DNA of 64,000 nt from Patescibacteria group bacterium (GTDB lineage: Bacteria > Patescibacteriota > Microgenomatia > UBA1406 > GWC2-37-13). Where the stretch lies: positions 124,001 through 188,000 of the forward strand of contig BPJE01000001.1 of NCBI GenBank assembly GCA_026004455.1, in the 5' to 3' direction. The notes under the pieces were generated by a model. That model was not told where the DNA came from, searched no databases, and was given only the letters and a program-made list of their open reading frames with translations. The position numbers were made by a program, and so were the translations under genes. Positions 35,840 through 45,817 of this stretch are shown here, one piece after another (within the stretch, counting starts at the first letter, position 1; every line of letters begins with the position of its first letter).

Positions 35840-37174
35840 TTATTTTTTTCTAAGTACGAATTTTGTTTCAATAAAAGATGGTAGCATTAATCTTCTTCTT
35901 AAAACAATCACCTTATCTTTAAATTCAGCAAAAATCTTCTCCCAATATTTTTTATAAAAAAATGAGATATTGGAAAAATCTTTTCTGTGAGTGATGTTAT
36001 ACCAAATATTTTCTCGAGTATAGATTTTATGAACGATATATTTTTTTGATACTCTAATACTTTCAGAAATTGTTTTTTTGATTTTTTCATAATCTAGTTT
36101 TTCTAATAAATCATGACTAAAAACTAAATCAAATTCATTGTCTTTAAATGGTAATTTACTCGCATCTGCTAAAATAATATAAGGTTTTACGTCTTTTGGC
36201 GCTAATTCATAAGCAGTTTGTGAAAAATCTATTCCTTTAGCATCAACTCCAAAAAATCTTAAATATTTAACAGTTAACCCTAAACCACAACCAAGCTGCA
36301 ATGCTGATTTTGGATTTAAAGTAATTTTGTAAATTAAAGCTCGATAAAAACTAACTAAATTATGAAAAATTTTTCCAAAAAAAGAATCAATATAACTTAT
36401 TTTATGACCACCTTTTTTACCAATATAATAATCTCTATCATAATAACTTGAATCAATTCTAAAAGGCGTAATCACTGTCCCTTTAAAAGATTTTCCCTCA
36501 ATAATTTTTTCTAAATTTGAAAAATTATGACCTGAAGCAACAATCACAGTTAATCCTAATTTTTTAGCCAATGGAGTAGCTACTGGATCAAAAGGAGCGT
36601 TAAGTCCTGGTGTCCATTTATTACCAATAATTTTTTCTACTTCCTCCCAAGTAATTTTATTAATAATTTTTGCATCAGCAAATTTTTTTGGATCTTTATC
36701 ATAAATGCCATCAACATTAGACAGATTAATAATCAAATTAGCTTTATAATCACGAGCTAAAATCACTGCATCATAATCAGTCGACCAACCCGGTTTCCAA
36801 CCAGCACCAATTGCCACTGGTTGCCACCAATTAAAAAGTTTTTTTTCATAGTTAGTAATAATTCGTGGGTGAGCAATATCTTGAAAAATAGTTCGAAGAA
36901 GATGAGCATTAAAACGAGTTGCATGAATTCCAAGCCAATCTAAATCTTCATTATTGATATTACCAATTACTTGACGACCAGCATCTTGATAATGACGAGC
37001 AATTTTCCCACCGCCAGCAATAAGCATAAATCGTCTTCCTTTTGCTACTTGGTTTCTGATGAATTTATTTAATTGGGAAAGAAATTTTGTATCAATTCCT
37101 CCATTGGGAACAATTAAACTTCCTCCAACTGAGATAATAATCGGCGGTTCTTTTCTATTAAAAAGCATATCCAA
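35840..37174 (-). CDS. Fusion of a UMP-kinase-like (amino-acid-kinase fold) domain and a SAM-dependent methyltransferase
   Basis: One 444-residue frame contains two domains. Residues 1-235 are amino-acid-kinase fold, nearest to archaeal-type UMP kinase: IIISVGGSLIVP (Gly-rich nucleotide loop), LIAGGGKIARHYQDA, LDWLGIHATRFNAHLLR, STDYDAV and INLSNVDGIYDKDPKKF. UMP kinase makes UDP for pyrimidine synthesis. Residues about 285-444 form a class I methyltransferase: LQLGCGLGLTVKYLRFFG (SAM-binding motif I), GIDFS, ILADASKLPFKDNEFDLVFSHDLLEKL (motifs II/III), and a C-terminal region without recognised target. No stop lies between them. Possibly two adjacent genes fused recently. An alternative start (ATG 37168) is two codons in. 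Confidence 0.8.
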   Translation of the reverse strand: MDMLFNRKEPPIIISVGGSLIVPNGGIDTKFLSQLNKFIRNQVAKGRRFMLIAGGGKIARHYQDAGRQVIGNINNEDLDWLGIHATRFNAHLLRTIFQDIAHPRIITNYEKKLFNWWQPVAIGAGWKPGWSTDYDAVILARDYKANLIINLSNVDGIYDKDPKKFADAKIINKITWEEVEKIIGNKWTPGLNAPFDPVATPLAKKLGLTVIVASGHNFSNLEKIIEGKSFKGTVITPFRIDSSYYDRDYYIGKKGGHKISYIDSFFGKIFHNLVSFYRALIYKITLNPKSALQLGCGLGLTVKYLRFFGVDAKGIDFSQTAYELAPKDVKPYIILADASKLPFKDNEFDLVFSHDLLEKLDYEKIKKTISESIRVSKKYIVHKIYTRENIWYNITHRKDFSNISFFYKKYWEKIFAEFKDKVIVLRRRLMLPSFIETKFVLRKK

Positions 37175-37205
37175 AAAATAATTATATAAAAAATCTCTCT
37201 TTTTA

Positions 37206-37553
37206 TCAAATTATTCCACCTTGGAGACCAAAAATAAAAGATATTAACTTAACAATAAAATAAGAAAGTATTAATAAACTAAAACCAATAATTCCTGTAG
37301 TGATTTTTTCTTGAGCTTTTTTTACTTTATCTTGATTACCTTGAGATAAAATATAATCATAACCTCCCCAAATTAAAACAAAAAGTAAAATCACTCCTGC
37401 CAAAGGCATCATAAACTGGAGAATTCGACTAATGATATCAGCCAATTTTATATCTTGAATAATATCACCTTTACTATCTTTTATAACTAAAGGTCCTTGA
37501 ATTTTTTGACCATTTAATTCAACTACTTGCGCTAACAGACTGTTGATTTTCAT
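37206..37553 (-). CDS. VirB2/TrbC-like small membrane protein
   Basis: A 115-residue protein with two hydrophobic helices (about residues 43-65 and 84-108) joined by a short charged loop, YILSQGNQDKVKKAQEKITTG. The pattern 'helix - Trp-Gly-x-(Y/F) - S.G...K..KAQ..I - helix' recurs in the genes at 45818, 60173 and 60463. Two-helix hairpins of this form are annotated as VirB2/TrbC-type pilins of type IV secretion systems in CPR genomes; the N-terminal part is not an obvious signal peptide here. It overlaps the clpC 3' end by 35 nt on the same strand and precedes the kinase/methyltransferase gene. Confidence 0.6.
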   Translation of the reverse strand: MKINSLLAQVVELNGQKIQGPLVIKDSKGDIIQDIKLADIISRILQFMMPLAGVILLFVLIWGGYDYILSQGNQDKVKKAQEKITTGIIGFSLLILSYFIVKLISFIFGLQGGII

Positions 37554-40500
37554 TTTTTTCTTGTTTTAAAGAATTGTTAATATTCTCTTTTTGAAATTGA
37601 TCATCTATTTTTTCTCTTATATCTTTTGTTTCTTCTTCTTTGTTTTCTTTTTCAGTCTTATTATTTATGTTTTCTTGAGTGTTTTTTAGTTTTTCTTGAT
37701 TTTCTTCTTCTTTTTTTTCATTAATATTAATAATCTTTACATTATTTTTTCCACATTTTGGACAAATCACTGTTGAATTAGCAATTATTTCTTGTTCAAA
37801 GGTAATTTGACATTCTTGACATTGATATTTTTGTATATTCATCTTAACAAAAACTGTTTTTTCTACATCAAAAATAAGTTCATGATTTTCTACTCTTATC
37901 TTTATAACATCACCTTTTTCTACCTTTTCAGCAATAATTAAATTTGAAATTGGATCCTCAATATATCGCTGAATTGCTCGCTTTAACGGTCTTGCTCCAA
38001 AAAGTGGATCAAAACCAACCTGAGCTATTTCTTCAACTACTTCATCAGTATAATAAAAAACCGATTTCTTGATCTTCAAGTAATTTCATTACTCCTTTTA
38101 ATTGAAGTTTTACAATTTGAGCAATATGTTCGTACTTTAAGGGTTCAAAAATAATTACTTCATCAAATCTATTAACTAATTCTGGTCTAAAAAACTTTAG
38201 TAGCTCTGTCATTACTTTTTCTTTTATTTCTAGAAAATCATCTTCAGTCTTTTTATTTTCATTCTTGTTAATTTTATCTCCATCGTTCTTAACTTTTTTC
38301 TGCAAACTTGCAGATTGACTTTTAAATTTTTTAATCATTTCATCTTGTATTAATTTTGTTCCAATATTTGATGTACAAATAATAACAGCATTTTTAAATG
38401 AAATTGTATGTCCTTTATTGTCAGTTAAACGACCATCATCTAAAATCTGGAGTAAAATATTAAAAATATCAGGATGAGCTTTTTCAATTTCATCAAACAA
38501 AACTACTGAGTATGGTCTTCTTCTCACTGCCTCAGTTAATTTTCCTCCTTCCTCATACCCTACATATCCAGGTGGTGCACCAAGTAACTTTGCTACCTCA
38601 TGTTTTTCCATATACTCTGTCATATCAAATCTAATCATTGCTTCCTCACTTCCAAATAAAATATCAGCTAAAGTTTTTGCTAACTCTGTTTTTCCAACAC
38701 CAGTTGGTCCTAAAAAGATAAAACTACCAACTGGTCGATTAGCAGATTTTAAACCAGCTCGACCACGACGGACTGCTTGTGCTACTAGTGACACCGCATT
38801 TTCTTGATTAATCAATCTTTGATGAATAATTTCCTCCAAATGAGAAAGTTTTTCTACTTCAGAAGTAGTGATTTTTGACACTGGAATACCAGTCCAACGA
38901 GAAATAATATCACGAATTATATCTGAAGTGACACTACCAGTTGTCTGCCCTTTTTTTTAAGGCATACTCCTCTTGTTTTTCTTTTAGTTGAGATTGAATC
39001 TCGTCAATTTTTGAATTTAAAATTCTTGATTTTACTTGGTCACCTTTTTTATCTGCCTCCATTTTTTCTTGGGTTAGTTCTTTTATTCGTGTTTCAAGGG
39101 AGCGAATTTCTTCAGGTAAAGAGATTAAAGGCAGTCTGACTGCTGAAGCTGCCTCATCAATTAAATCAACTGCTTTATCTGGTAAGAAGCGATCACCAAT
39201 ATACTTTTTTGAAAGAATTACTGCTGCTTCAATTGCCTCCTGAGGAATCTTTACCTTATGAAAAGCTTCATATCTATCTTTTATTGCGGTAAGCATTTTT
39301 ATTGCTTGTTCCTTTGTTGGCTCAGATACTAAAACTGGCTGAAATCTACGTTCTAAAGCTGGATCTTTTTCAATATATTTTCTATATTCAGTAATTGTTG
39401 TAGCACCAATTAACTGAATCTCACCACGAGCTAAAGCTGGTTTTAAGAAATTTGAAGCATCAAGCGATCCCTCACCAGATGAACCAGCGCCAACAATATT
39501 ATGAATCTCATCAATAAATAAAATTATTTGCCCATTTGAAGCTTTAATTTGCTCAATTAAATCTTTCATCCTCTCTTCAAACTCTCCCCTATGTGAAGCT
39601 CCAGCTAAAATACTCATTAGATCAAGTTGTAAAATTCTTTTATTTAAAAGTGGCTCAGGGACTTCCTTAGTAATAATTTTTTGTGCTAAACCTTCCACTA
39701 TTGCCGTTTTTCCAACTCCTGCCTCACCAATTAATGCTGGATTATTTTTTGTTCGCCGGGATAAAATATGAATTACTCGCTCAATTACCGCTGATCGTTC
39801 AACTACTGGATCAAGAAGTCCTTGACTAGCTTTAGCTGTTAAATCAATTGTATATTCCTCAAGAACTTTTTTCTTTTTTTGCGCTTTAATTTCTTCTTCT
39901 GTTAATAATCCTTCTTTTTTACCAGTGATTTTTTTGTTTAATTGTTCTTTTTGCAATCCTAGTTTAACTAGAATTCTTGCTCCAACACCTTCACCTTCTT
40001 CATATAAAGCAATTAAAAGATGCTCTGGTGCAATAAATTCAAATCCTAGTTTTCGAGCAATTAATAAAGAGTCATTAATAATTTTTTTTATTCGTGGTGC
40101 AATTTGTGGCAACTTGTAAATATTGCCTCTTTTATAAACTTTATTTAACTCTTCTTGTATTAATTGTGGAGAAACTTTTAACTCTGTTAAAAGAGTGTAA
40201 ATTTCTGCATCAGTAGTCAACCCATAAAGAAGATGCTCACTATCAACATAATCGCTTTTTAACTCTTTGGCTTTTGTCTGGGCCATCATCATTACTTTAT
40301 TTGATCTTTGAGTCAAGTGGGTCATTAAATCAATATTTGAGGTTTGCGCTTGGTTGTTAAAAACAGATTTTTTTTCTTTGTTTTGAAGTTCTGGTTGATT
40401 TGGATTAGTTACGGATTGAAAGGAAGAACTTTGATTTGATTTTTGATCGCTTACTTGTTGTTGATTAGTTATTTGAGAATTAACTACTGAATTTTGATTA

Positions 40501-40664
40501 TTGGTTAAATTACTATTTGAGTTTATTTTTTGTTGATTTTGTTGTTGATTATTAGATTGAATATTAAGGGATTGATTATTTAAATTTTGCGGTTGAGCAT
40601 TATTATCTGGCTTTACATTTGACCCTTGCTGATTATTATTTAAAAAATCAAAAAAATTTGTCAT
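37519..40664 (-). CDS. clpC: ClpC/ClpB-type AAA+ ATPase with Q/N-rich N-terminus and C-terminal zinc ribbon, two frameshifts
   Basis: About 1,047 residues once two single extra bases are removed: one in the eight-A run (minus strand) near 38949-38956 and one near 38048-38055 (reads DQEIGFLYTDEVVEEI). Order: Gln/Asn-rich low-complexity tail (1-115), Clp_N repeats (about 115-260), AAA module 1 with Walker A GEAGVGKTA, AAA module 2 with GPTGVGKTE and LFDEIEKAHPD, then an unusual C-terminal tail with zinc ribbon CQEC and CPKC and a charged Glu/Lys/Asn-rich end. Normal ClpC is about 820 residues; both tails are extra. A roughly 35-residue insertion around 38230-38335 carries a palindrome. It acts as a protein unfoldase. 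Confidence 0.85.
38299..38314. repeat. Palindrome inside the clpC coding insertion
   Basis: TCTGCAA-AC-TTGCAGA, a perfect 7+2+7 palindrome, lies in the region encoding the extra loop after TSNIGTKLIQDEM of ClpC. It is flanked by TTAACTTTT and TTGACTTTT words of the 7-bp repeat type. ClpC/ClpB family members usually lack a long loop here, so this may be an in-frame element insertion. Confidence 0.45.
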
Positions 40665-40676
40665 AATTTTATTATG
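40662..40676. promoter_or_regulatory. Overlapping divergent -10 boxes shared with both start codons
   Basis: CATAAT-TTT-ATTATG is a perfect palindrome. On the plus strand CATAAT (40662-40667, preceded by TGT, an extended -10) lies 6 nt before the ATG at 40674. On the minus strand CATAAT (40671-40676 reversed) lies 6 nt before the clpC ATG at 40664. Each -10 thus overlaps the other gene's start codon, giving two mutually exclusive leaderless promoters. Confidence 0.5.
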
Positions 40677-41474
40677 AATAAAAAAATCTTTTCTGTCAAC
40701 TTAATTATTTTTCTTTTATTAATTTTAAATTGTTTTTATTTTAAAATTTATGCTCAAGAACCAACTAATACTAATTCAATTAATTTAAAATATTTTGAAT
40801 TAACTCCTATTATTATCTCTCCTACCAACATTCTTCTTAATAATATTATTAATAAGCAAAATAATATTATTAATAACAAACAAAATGAAAACAATCAATC
40901 AAATAATAATCAACAAAAACAAAATAATGATGATAATAATCAAACAAATTCTTTTCCAAAAATTAACAATGGACTTATTTACTATACTCAGTATGGAAAC
41001 TATTATAAATTACCAAATGGTTGCACTATTCATTCTGCTGGCTGTGGACCAACTACCTCAGCAATGATTATTGCTTCATATGTAGACAAATCAATTACTC
41101 CTGAAAAGGTTGTTGATTATTTTGCAAAAAATAGATATTATGCTGGATGCAGAGGTACATCAATTTACGATAATAAAACTGTTATTGAATCTTTTGGAGT
41201 AAAAACTAGCGCTGATGTGATGAGTTTTTCACTTGAGGAGTCTGATAAAGTAATACCTCTTATTAAAAATTATTTAAAAGCTGGTTGGAAATTTTTTGCT
41301 TTAGCAAATTTTAAAGAAAACGGCGGTGGACATTTTTTTTGGATTGTTGATATTGATGATAATGGCAATATTTGGGCATATGATTCTTGGTATGGAAGAA
41401 ATAGTCAGCCATTTAACGAAAACACTTATTACCCTTTTCCAAAATACAGAAAAATTTTTAAAGTAAGAAAGTAA
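40674..41474 (+). CDS. Exported C39-like cysteine peptidase with Asn/Gln-rich linker
   Basis: A 266-residue protein: signal peptide (about residues 1-27, ending near YAQE), a low-complexity Asn/Gln/Lys linker (about 55-98), and a C39_2-like papain-fold peptidase domain (about 100-266). The catalytic Cys is in AGCGPTTSAMIIASY, the His in GGGHFFWIVDID and the Asp in IWAYDSWYG. Peptidase C39 proteins outside the ABC-transporter context probably cleave or bind secreted peptides; the substrate is unknown. The Asn/Gln-rich linker resembles the Q/N tail of the divergently transcribed ClpC, from whose start it is separated by 9 nt. Confidence 0.75.
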   Translation: MNKKIFSVNLIIFLLLILNCFYFKIYAQEPTNTNSINLKYFELTPIIISPTNILLNNIINKQNNIINNKQNENNQSNNNQQKQNNDDNNQTNSFPKINNGLIYYTQYGNYYKLPNGCTIHSAGCGPTTSAMIIASYVDKSITPEKVVDYFAKNRYYAGCRGTSIYDNKTVIESFGVKTSADVMSFSLEESDKVIPLIKNYLKAGWKFFALANFKENGGGHFFWIVDIDDNGNIWAYDSWYGRNSQPFNENTYYPFPKYRKIFKVRK

Positions 41475-41481
41475 AATTTTA

Positions 41482-41487
41482 TATAAT
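41482..41487 (+). promoter_or_regulatory. -10 box, leaderless spacing
   Basis: TATAAT ends 6 nt before the ATG at 41494, just after the stop of the C39 gene. No strong -35 seen. Confidence 0.45.
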
Positions 41488-41493
41488 TAAACT

Positions 41494-41928
41494 ATGACCA
41501 AACAAAAACTTTTAATTTTCGGTACTTTTTTAGGATTTTTGTTTTTAATTTTTTTAGTTATTTTGTCTGTGAAACCAAAAACCCCTTCTCAACCAAATCA
41601 AACCTCAATCAACCCAACTCAAGAAATAAAAATAAATAATGCTCAAGAACAAAAAGTAATCACTCCTCAACCAACAATACCCCCTCAAGATTTTACTGGT
41701 GTTAAAGAAGAAGAATTGCCAAAAGAAATTAAAGATTATAGTGAACAAAAACTTGATCTAATGAAAAAATTACCCTTAAAAATGCCTTATTTTACAATTG
41801 ATTTTGACTATGTTGAGGACAAATTTACAGTTACTTATAGTGATTCCCCAACCTCAAAACAAATATTTTTCTCCTGGCTTTCCCAAAACTACCCAGCTTT
41901 GAAAATGGAAGATTTTGAGGAAAAATAA
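41494..41928 (+). CDS. Membrane-anchored hypothetical protein
   Basis: A 144-residue protein with one N-terminal helix (about residues 6-28), a Pro/Gln/Thr linker (about 29-70) and a small C-terminal domain (about 85-144) with alternating hydrophobic residues (MPYFTIDFDYVEDKFTVTY). I do not recognise a family. Its location before the giant protein and the VirB-like genes suggests membership of the same envelope module. About 100 bp of A/T sequence without other signal follow. Confidence 0.5.
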   Translation: MTKQKLLIFGTFLGFLFLIFLVILSVKPKTPSQPNQTSINPTQEIKINNAQEQKVITPQPTIPPQDFTGVKEEELPKEIKDYSEQKLDLMKKLPLKMPYFTIDFDYVEDKFTVTYSDSPTSKQIFFSWLSQNYPALKMEDFEEK

Positions 41929-42025
41929 AAAATAATAACAACATTATTTCTTGTTTTTACTATTTAATTAAACTAAAATTAATTTAATATAAAAAATTAT
42001 AAATTATAAAATTTTATATTTTAAA

Positions 42026-45000
42026 ATGGTTGATGAAAAAAATTCTTCTGGTGTTGATGAAAATACAAAAGTAATCGAAACAGCTAAACAAGATATTAGA
42101 AAAGAAATGGAAAATACTAAAACCGATGATGAAAAAAAAAAGTTTAGGAAAAAAAATTAGAGAAGAACTTGAAAGAGGACAACTTGCTGCCGAAGAAGTA
42201 GTAAAAGATGAAATTGAGGCAAGAATGAGAGGAAGATCTCCTTTTAAAAAAGAAGAAGCAAAACAAGCTTTGCGTTCTTTAACTAGAGCTCTTGAAGCAA
42301 TAAGACAAGGTTTGCCTGTTGAATACATTGCTCAAACAAAAGAAGGTGCTGTAATTTTAGAAAAACTAGCAACACAGATTGTTGAAACACCATCAACTGC
42401 CTCAGCCATTCAGTATTATTTTGGTGATTATATTTTTGGAAATAAAAAAATTATTGATACTCAAACGGGAAAAATAACAGAAGATTTTAAAACAAAATTT
42501 AATGAATTAAGTAAAATCAATTCTATTGTTGCTAATAAATTTAAAGAAACATTAAAAAAAACTGCAGAAACAAATCAAATACCAGGTTTAACAGCACAAA
42601 TAATAGAAGAAACTTTAAGAATAGAAGATTCTTCTGATAATAAAAAAATTTCTTATAAAGAAAAAGAACAACATGCTAAATTATTTAAATTAATAAATCA
42701 AAAAATACAAGAAGCAATTAAAAATAAAAAAATTGATTTAAATGATTTAAATGTAATAAATGATTTTCTTTTTACAGGAGAAATCAATTCTCAAGTTGAA
42801 GAAGTAATAGAAAAAATAGGTATCAATAAAGATGAAATAAAAACTTACTCTAAATTAACAAAACAATTAAATAGTGAATTCTTAGAGTTTGGAATAATTG
42901 AAAGTTATAGCCCTAGCTGGATAGATAAAGTGCGAGAAGCGCAAAAAACATTTAGTTTAGAAGGCTTAAAAGAAAAACAACTTATAAAAATTAATGAAGA
43001 AGGTAAGTTGGTAATATCTTCTGAAAATCGTCAAAAAATTAAAGATTTAATAAAAAAATATTATTATTTAGCTATTAGCGAACTTCATCAACAACCATCT
43101 GAAACATTTCATAAATTAATGGGAGAACATCAAGATATAAGTTATTATATTATGATGATTCGTCAAGTTATCAATACTTCTTTTGAAAAATTAGAAGAAC
43201 TAATTCCAGAAACTCATGATAATCAAGGTTTAATCAGCTTTTTAAATGATATTAGAAAAGGTTATCAATCAAGAATATTAACCCAAGCCGAAATGTTTCA
43301 TGATGTTCCTTTATATGTAAGAGATCTTGGTTCTGTTGAAAAAATTCTTGATTTTTTAAAATTCATTTTTCCTACTCAATTAGCCGAATTATTTCACGAT
43401 GATAAACTTTATTTAACTATAGCTAGAGATGAAATGACAATGTTACTTCGTCAATATTTAGTTGAAAAAAATAATGAATATGATGGAAGTATTTTATCAG
43501 GTGAATATAATAAGAAAGAGGTTTATTGGAGTCAATGGTTTAAAGACAAATATAAAGAAAGATTAAAAAAAAGATTAAATGAAATAATTGAATCTAAAGA
43601 AGAAAAAGAATATCTTGAAGAAAATAAATGGAAATTAGAAATGATTAGTACTTATGCTGAAGCAATTGGCATTATTACTCTTATTGACGGAGAAGTTCTG
43701 TCTGCATCAAATCCTGTTTCACATTTTAGAAATGTTCATCCTTTAATGTCGCTTCTTTCTGCTAAACATAATTGGTCATTAGGTAGAGGTCAGTATGGTC
43801 CAGGATTAATAAATAAATATCTTCTAGGAATGAAAGTGGAAATGTATCCAAAAAAAAGATCTTTATTAAAACGTCTTTTTTCCAAAAAACCATTTAACCC
43901 TCAAGCAATCAAAGAAGAAATTGATAGTCAAGTCGAAACTGTTGGAGCTAAGATAATTGATAATATATTTAATGCTAGCGGTCTTTATATGCAACTTCTG
44001 TCAATGTTTAACTTACCTAATTCTTATAACAGCTGGGATGGTTGGCGTATTGAACAATTACCAAAAGATTTTAATTTATTCGTGTTTCAAATTTTAGGAA
44101 AAGATATTATTAAAGATGGTAAAAAATTTACTGCTGAAGATTGGAAAGAAGTTTATGATCTTGGTTTTAAACTTTATGGCACCAGTTTTCTTTGGTGGTC
44201 AATTAAAGGAGCGCTAGGAAGATTAAATAGCGAAATTGATCAAAGACTAAGATCATTAGGCTTTAATGATCAACAAATAAAACAAATTAAATCAGAAAGA
44301 GCAATTGAAAATATTATTGAAACAGATTTTGATGGAAAAAAAAGATATGTAAACTATGTTGAATTTGAAGAATTAAAATTAGCTCAAAGACGAGGAGAAT
44401 TATATTTTAGATATCTAAGAAAAAATCCTGGTGATTTTTTAATGATTTTACATCAAGTTTGCCCTGAAGTTTTTTCTACTGATAATAAAAATGATTGGAA
44501 AACTACTTTGCTTTTTGAATTTGATCCTTCATTATCAGATAAGGAAGTAACACAAAAACTAAAAAAACTTAGTAAAGATAATCAGCTTATAACTGATAGT
44601 GAAATAAAGGTGTTTTTGAAAAAAAGACGAGTTTTTTGGGAAAGATGGAAAGATAGTTTTAATGATTTATCAAGAATAAATAAGTGGATCAGAAATATTT
44701 CAATGAAAGAAGAATTTCTCAGCGAACAACAATATTTTGATAAAGATAAAAATGAATTTGTTACTAAGAAAACATTTGATAAAAAAAAGTTCATAGAATT
44801 ATTTACCGAAGCTTCATCAACTGCTTATGCAAGATTAAAAAGAGAAAATGAAATTGTTAGAGAAAAAATTCTCTATTCAAACATAAGTCTTGAGGAAAAA
44901 AAGAAACTCATGAGAAGTTTAAGAGATTATCTAAAAAAAGAGGACTTTGCTGGTTATGAAGAATATTGGGAAATTTTTGGAGGAGAAAATGGCTTTTTTA

Positions 45001-45785
45001 AAGCAATGACTGGTTTAGATATTAATAACGCTGAAAATTATTTTCAAGTATTTGGTGGAGTAAATACTGATGGAAAAATGAATGTTTTCTTTAATATTGC
45101 TCATAATTGGTTTTTAAATAATGGTGATATTAATCCATTTTCCGCTGATACTCCTTATTATGAAGTATTTAAAAACTTTAAAACTTCAGGAGAAGAAACA
45201 TTAAAAAGAACTTTTGAAGGAAATATTACTACTTTTAAAGAAGTTTCTTCAAAATTAGGAAAATTAGAAGTTATTTTACTTGAGGCAGCAAAAAGTGGTA
45301 GTTTAGAAGAAATAAAAAAATTACACGCAGGCATTTATAGTACTTTATCTGGACTTGTAGGTAATGAATATGCTTGGCGAGCTAATTATATCTTAGCTCA
45401 AATTGTTGCTAATTTTTTTGCAGAACATAGTCTTTTACGCGATCCAAAAACTGCTTGGCTTGGACCTTTAGGTTGGCTAGCAAGATCATTAGTTGGTCGA
45501 AAAAATGTTTCTTTATCTCAACTTTTAACAGAAAATCCTTATGCTCATTCGATGGATAGTAATGCTTTAAGAACATATTTTGAATCTTTAAGAAGAAATA
45601 ATCTTATTAATCCTAAATATGATGGTCCTTGGGGCATGGATCAATTAAATCGAGTTTTTGAGACAGGTACTACTGAGTTTATTTTAGGTGATGTGGCACC
45701 AAAAGTATTATGGTCTGTTGTTATCTTTATGTTGCTTATTTATATTAAAAAAGCTTGGGAAGAAAATGAAAAAAATAAAAATTAA
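42026..45785 (+). CDS. Very large hypothetical protein with C-terminal membrane helix, frameshift near the start
   Basis: About 1,250 residues. The long frame runs from 42126, but an ATG at 42026 opens a 33-codon stretch (MVDEKNSSGVDENTKV) that joins it if one A is removed from the ten-A run at about 42131-42140 (TDDEKK-SLGKKIREEL). Mostly helical, charged and Glu/Lys-rich, with Trp-rich blocks in the middle (SYNSWDGWRIEQLP; FLWWSIKGALGRL) and one hydrophobic helix near the C-terminus (VLWSVVIFMLLIYIK). No Walker or other enzymatic motif found. It precedes the VirB2-like and VirB6-like genes, so a structural role in that machine is possible, inferred from position only. Confidence 0.6.
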
Positions 45786-45799
45786 AATTAATTTAAAAA

Positions 45800-45810
45800 T
45801 ATAATATAAT
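45800..45810 (+). promoter_or_regulatory. Tandem TATAAT boxes, leaderless spacing
   Basis: TATAATATAAT contains two overlapping -10 hexamers (45800-45805 and 45805-45810). The second ends 7 nt before the ATG at 45818. Confidence 0.45.
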
Positions 45811-45817
45811 CAAAATT

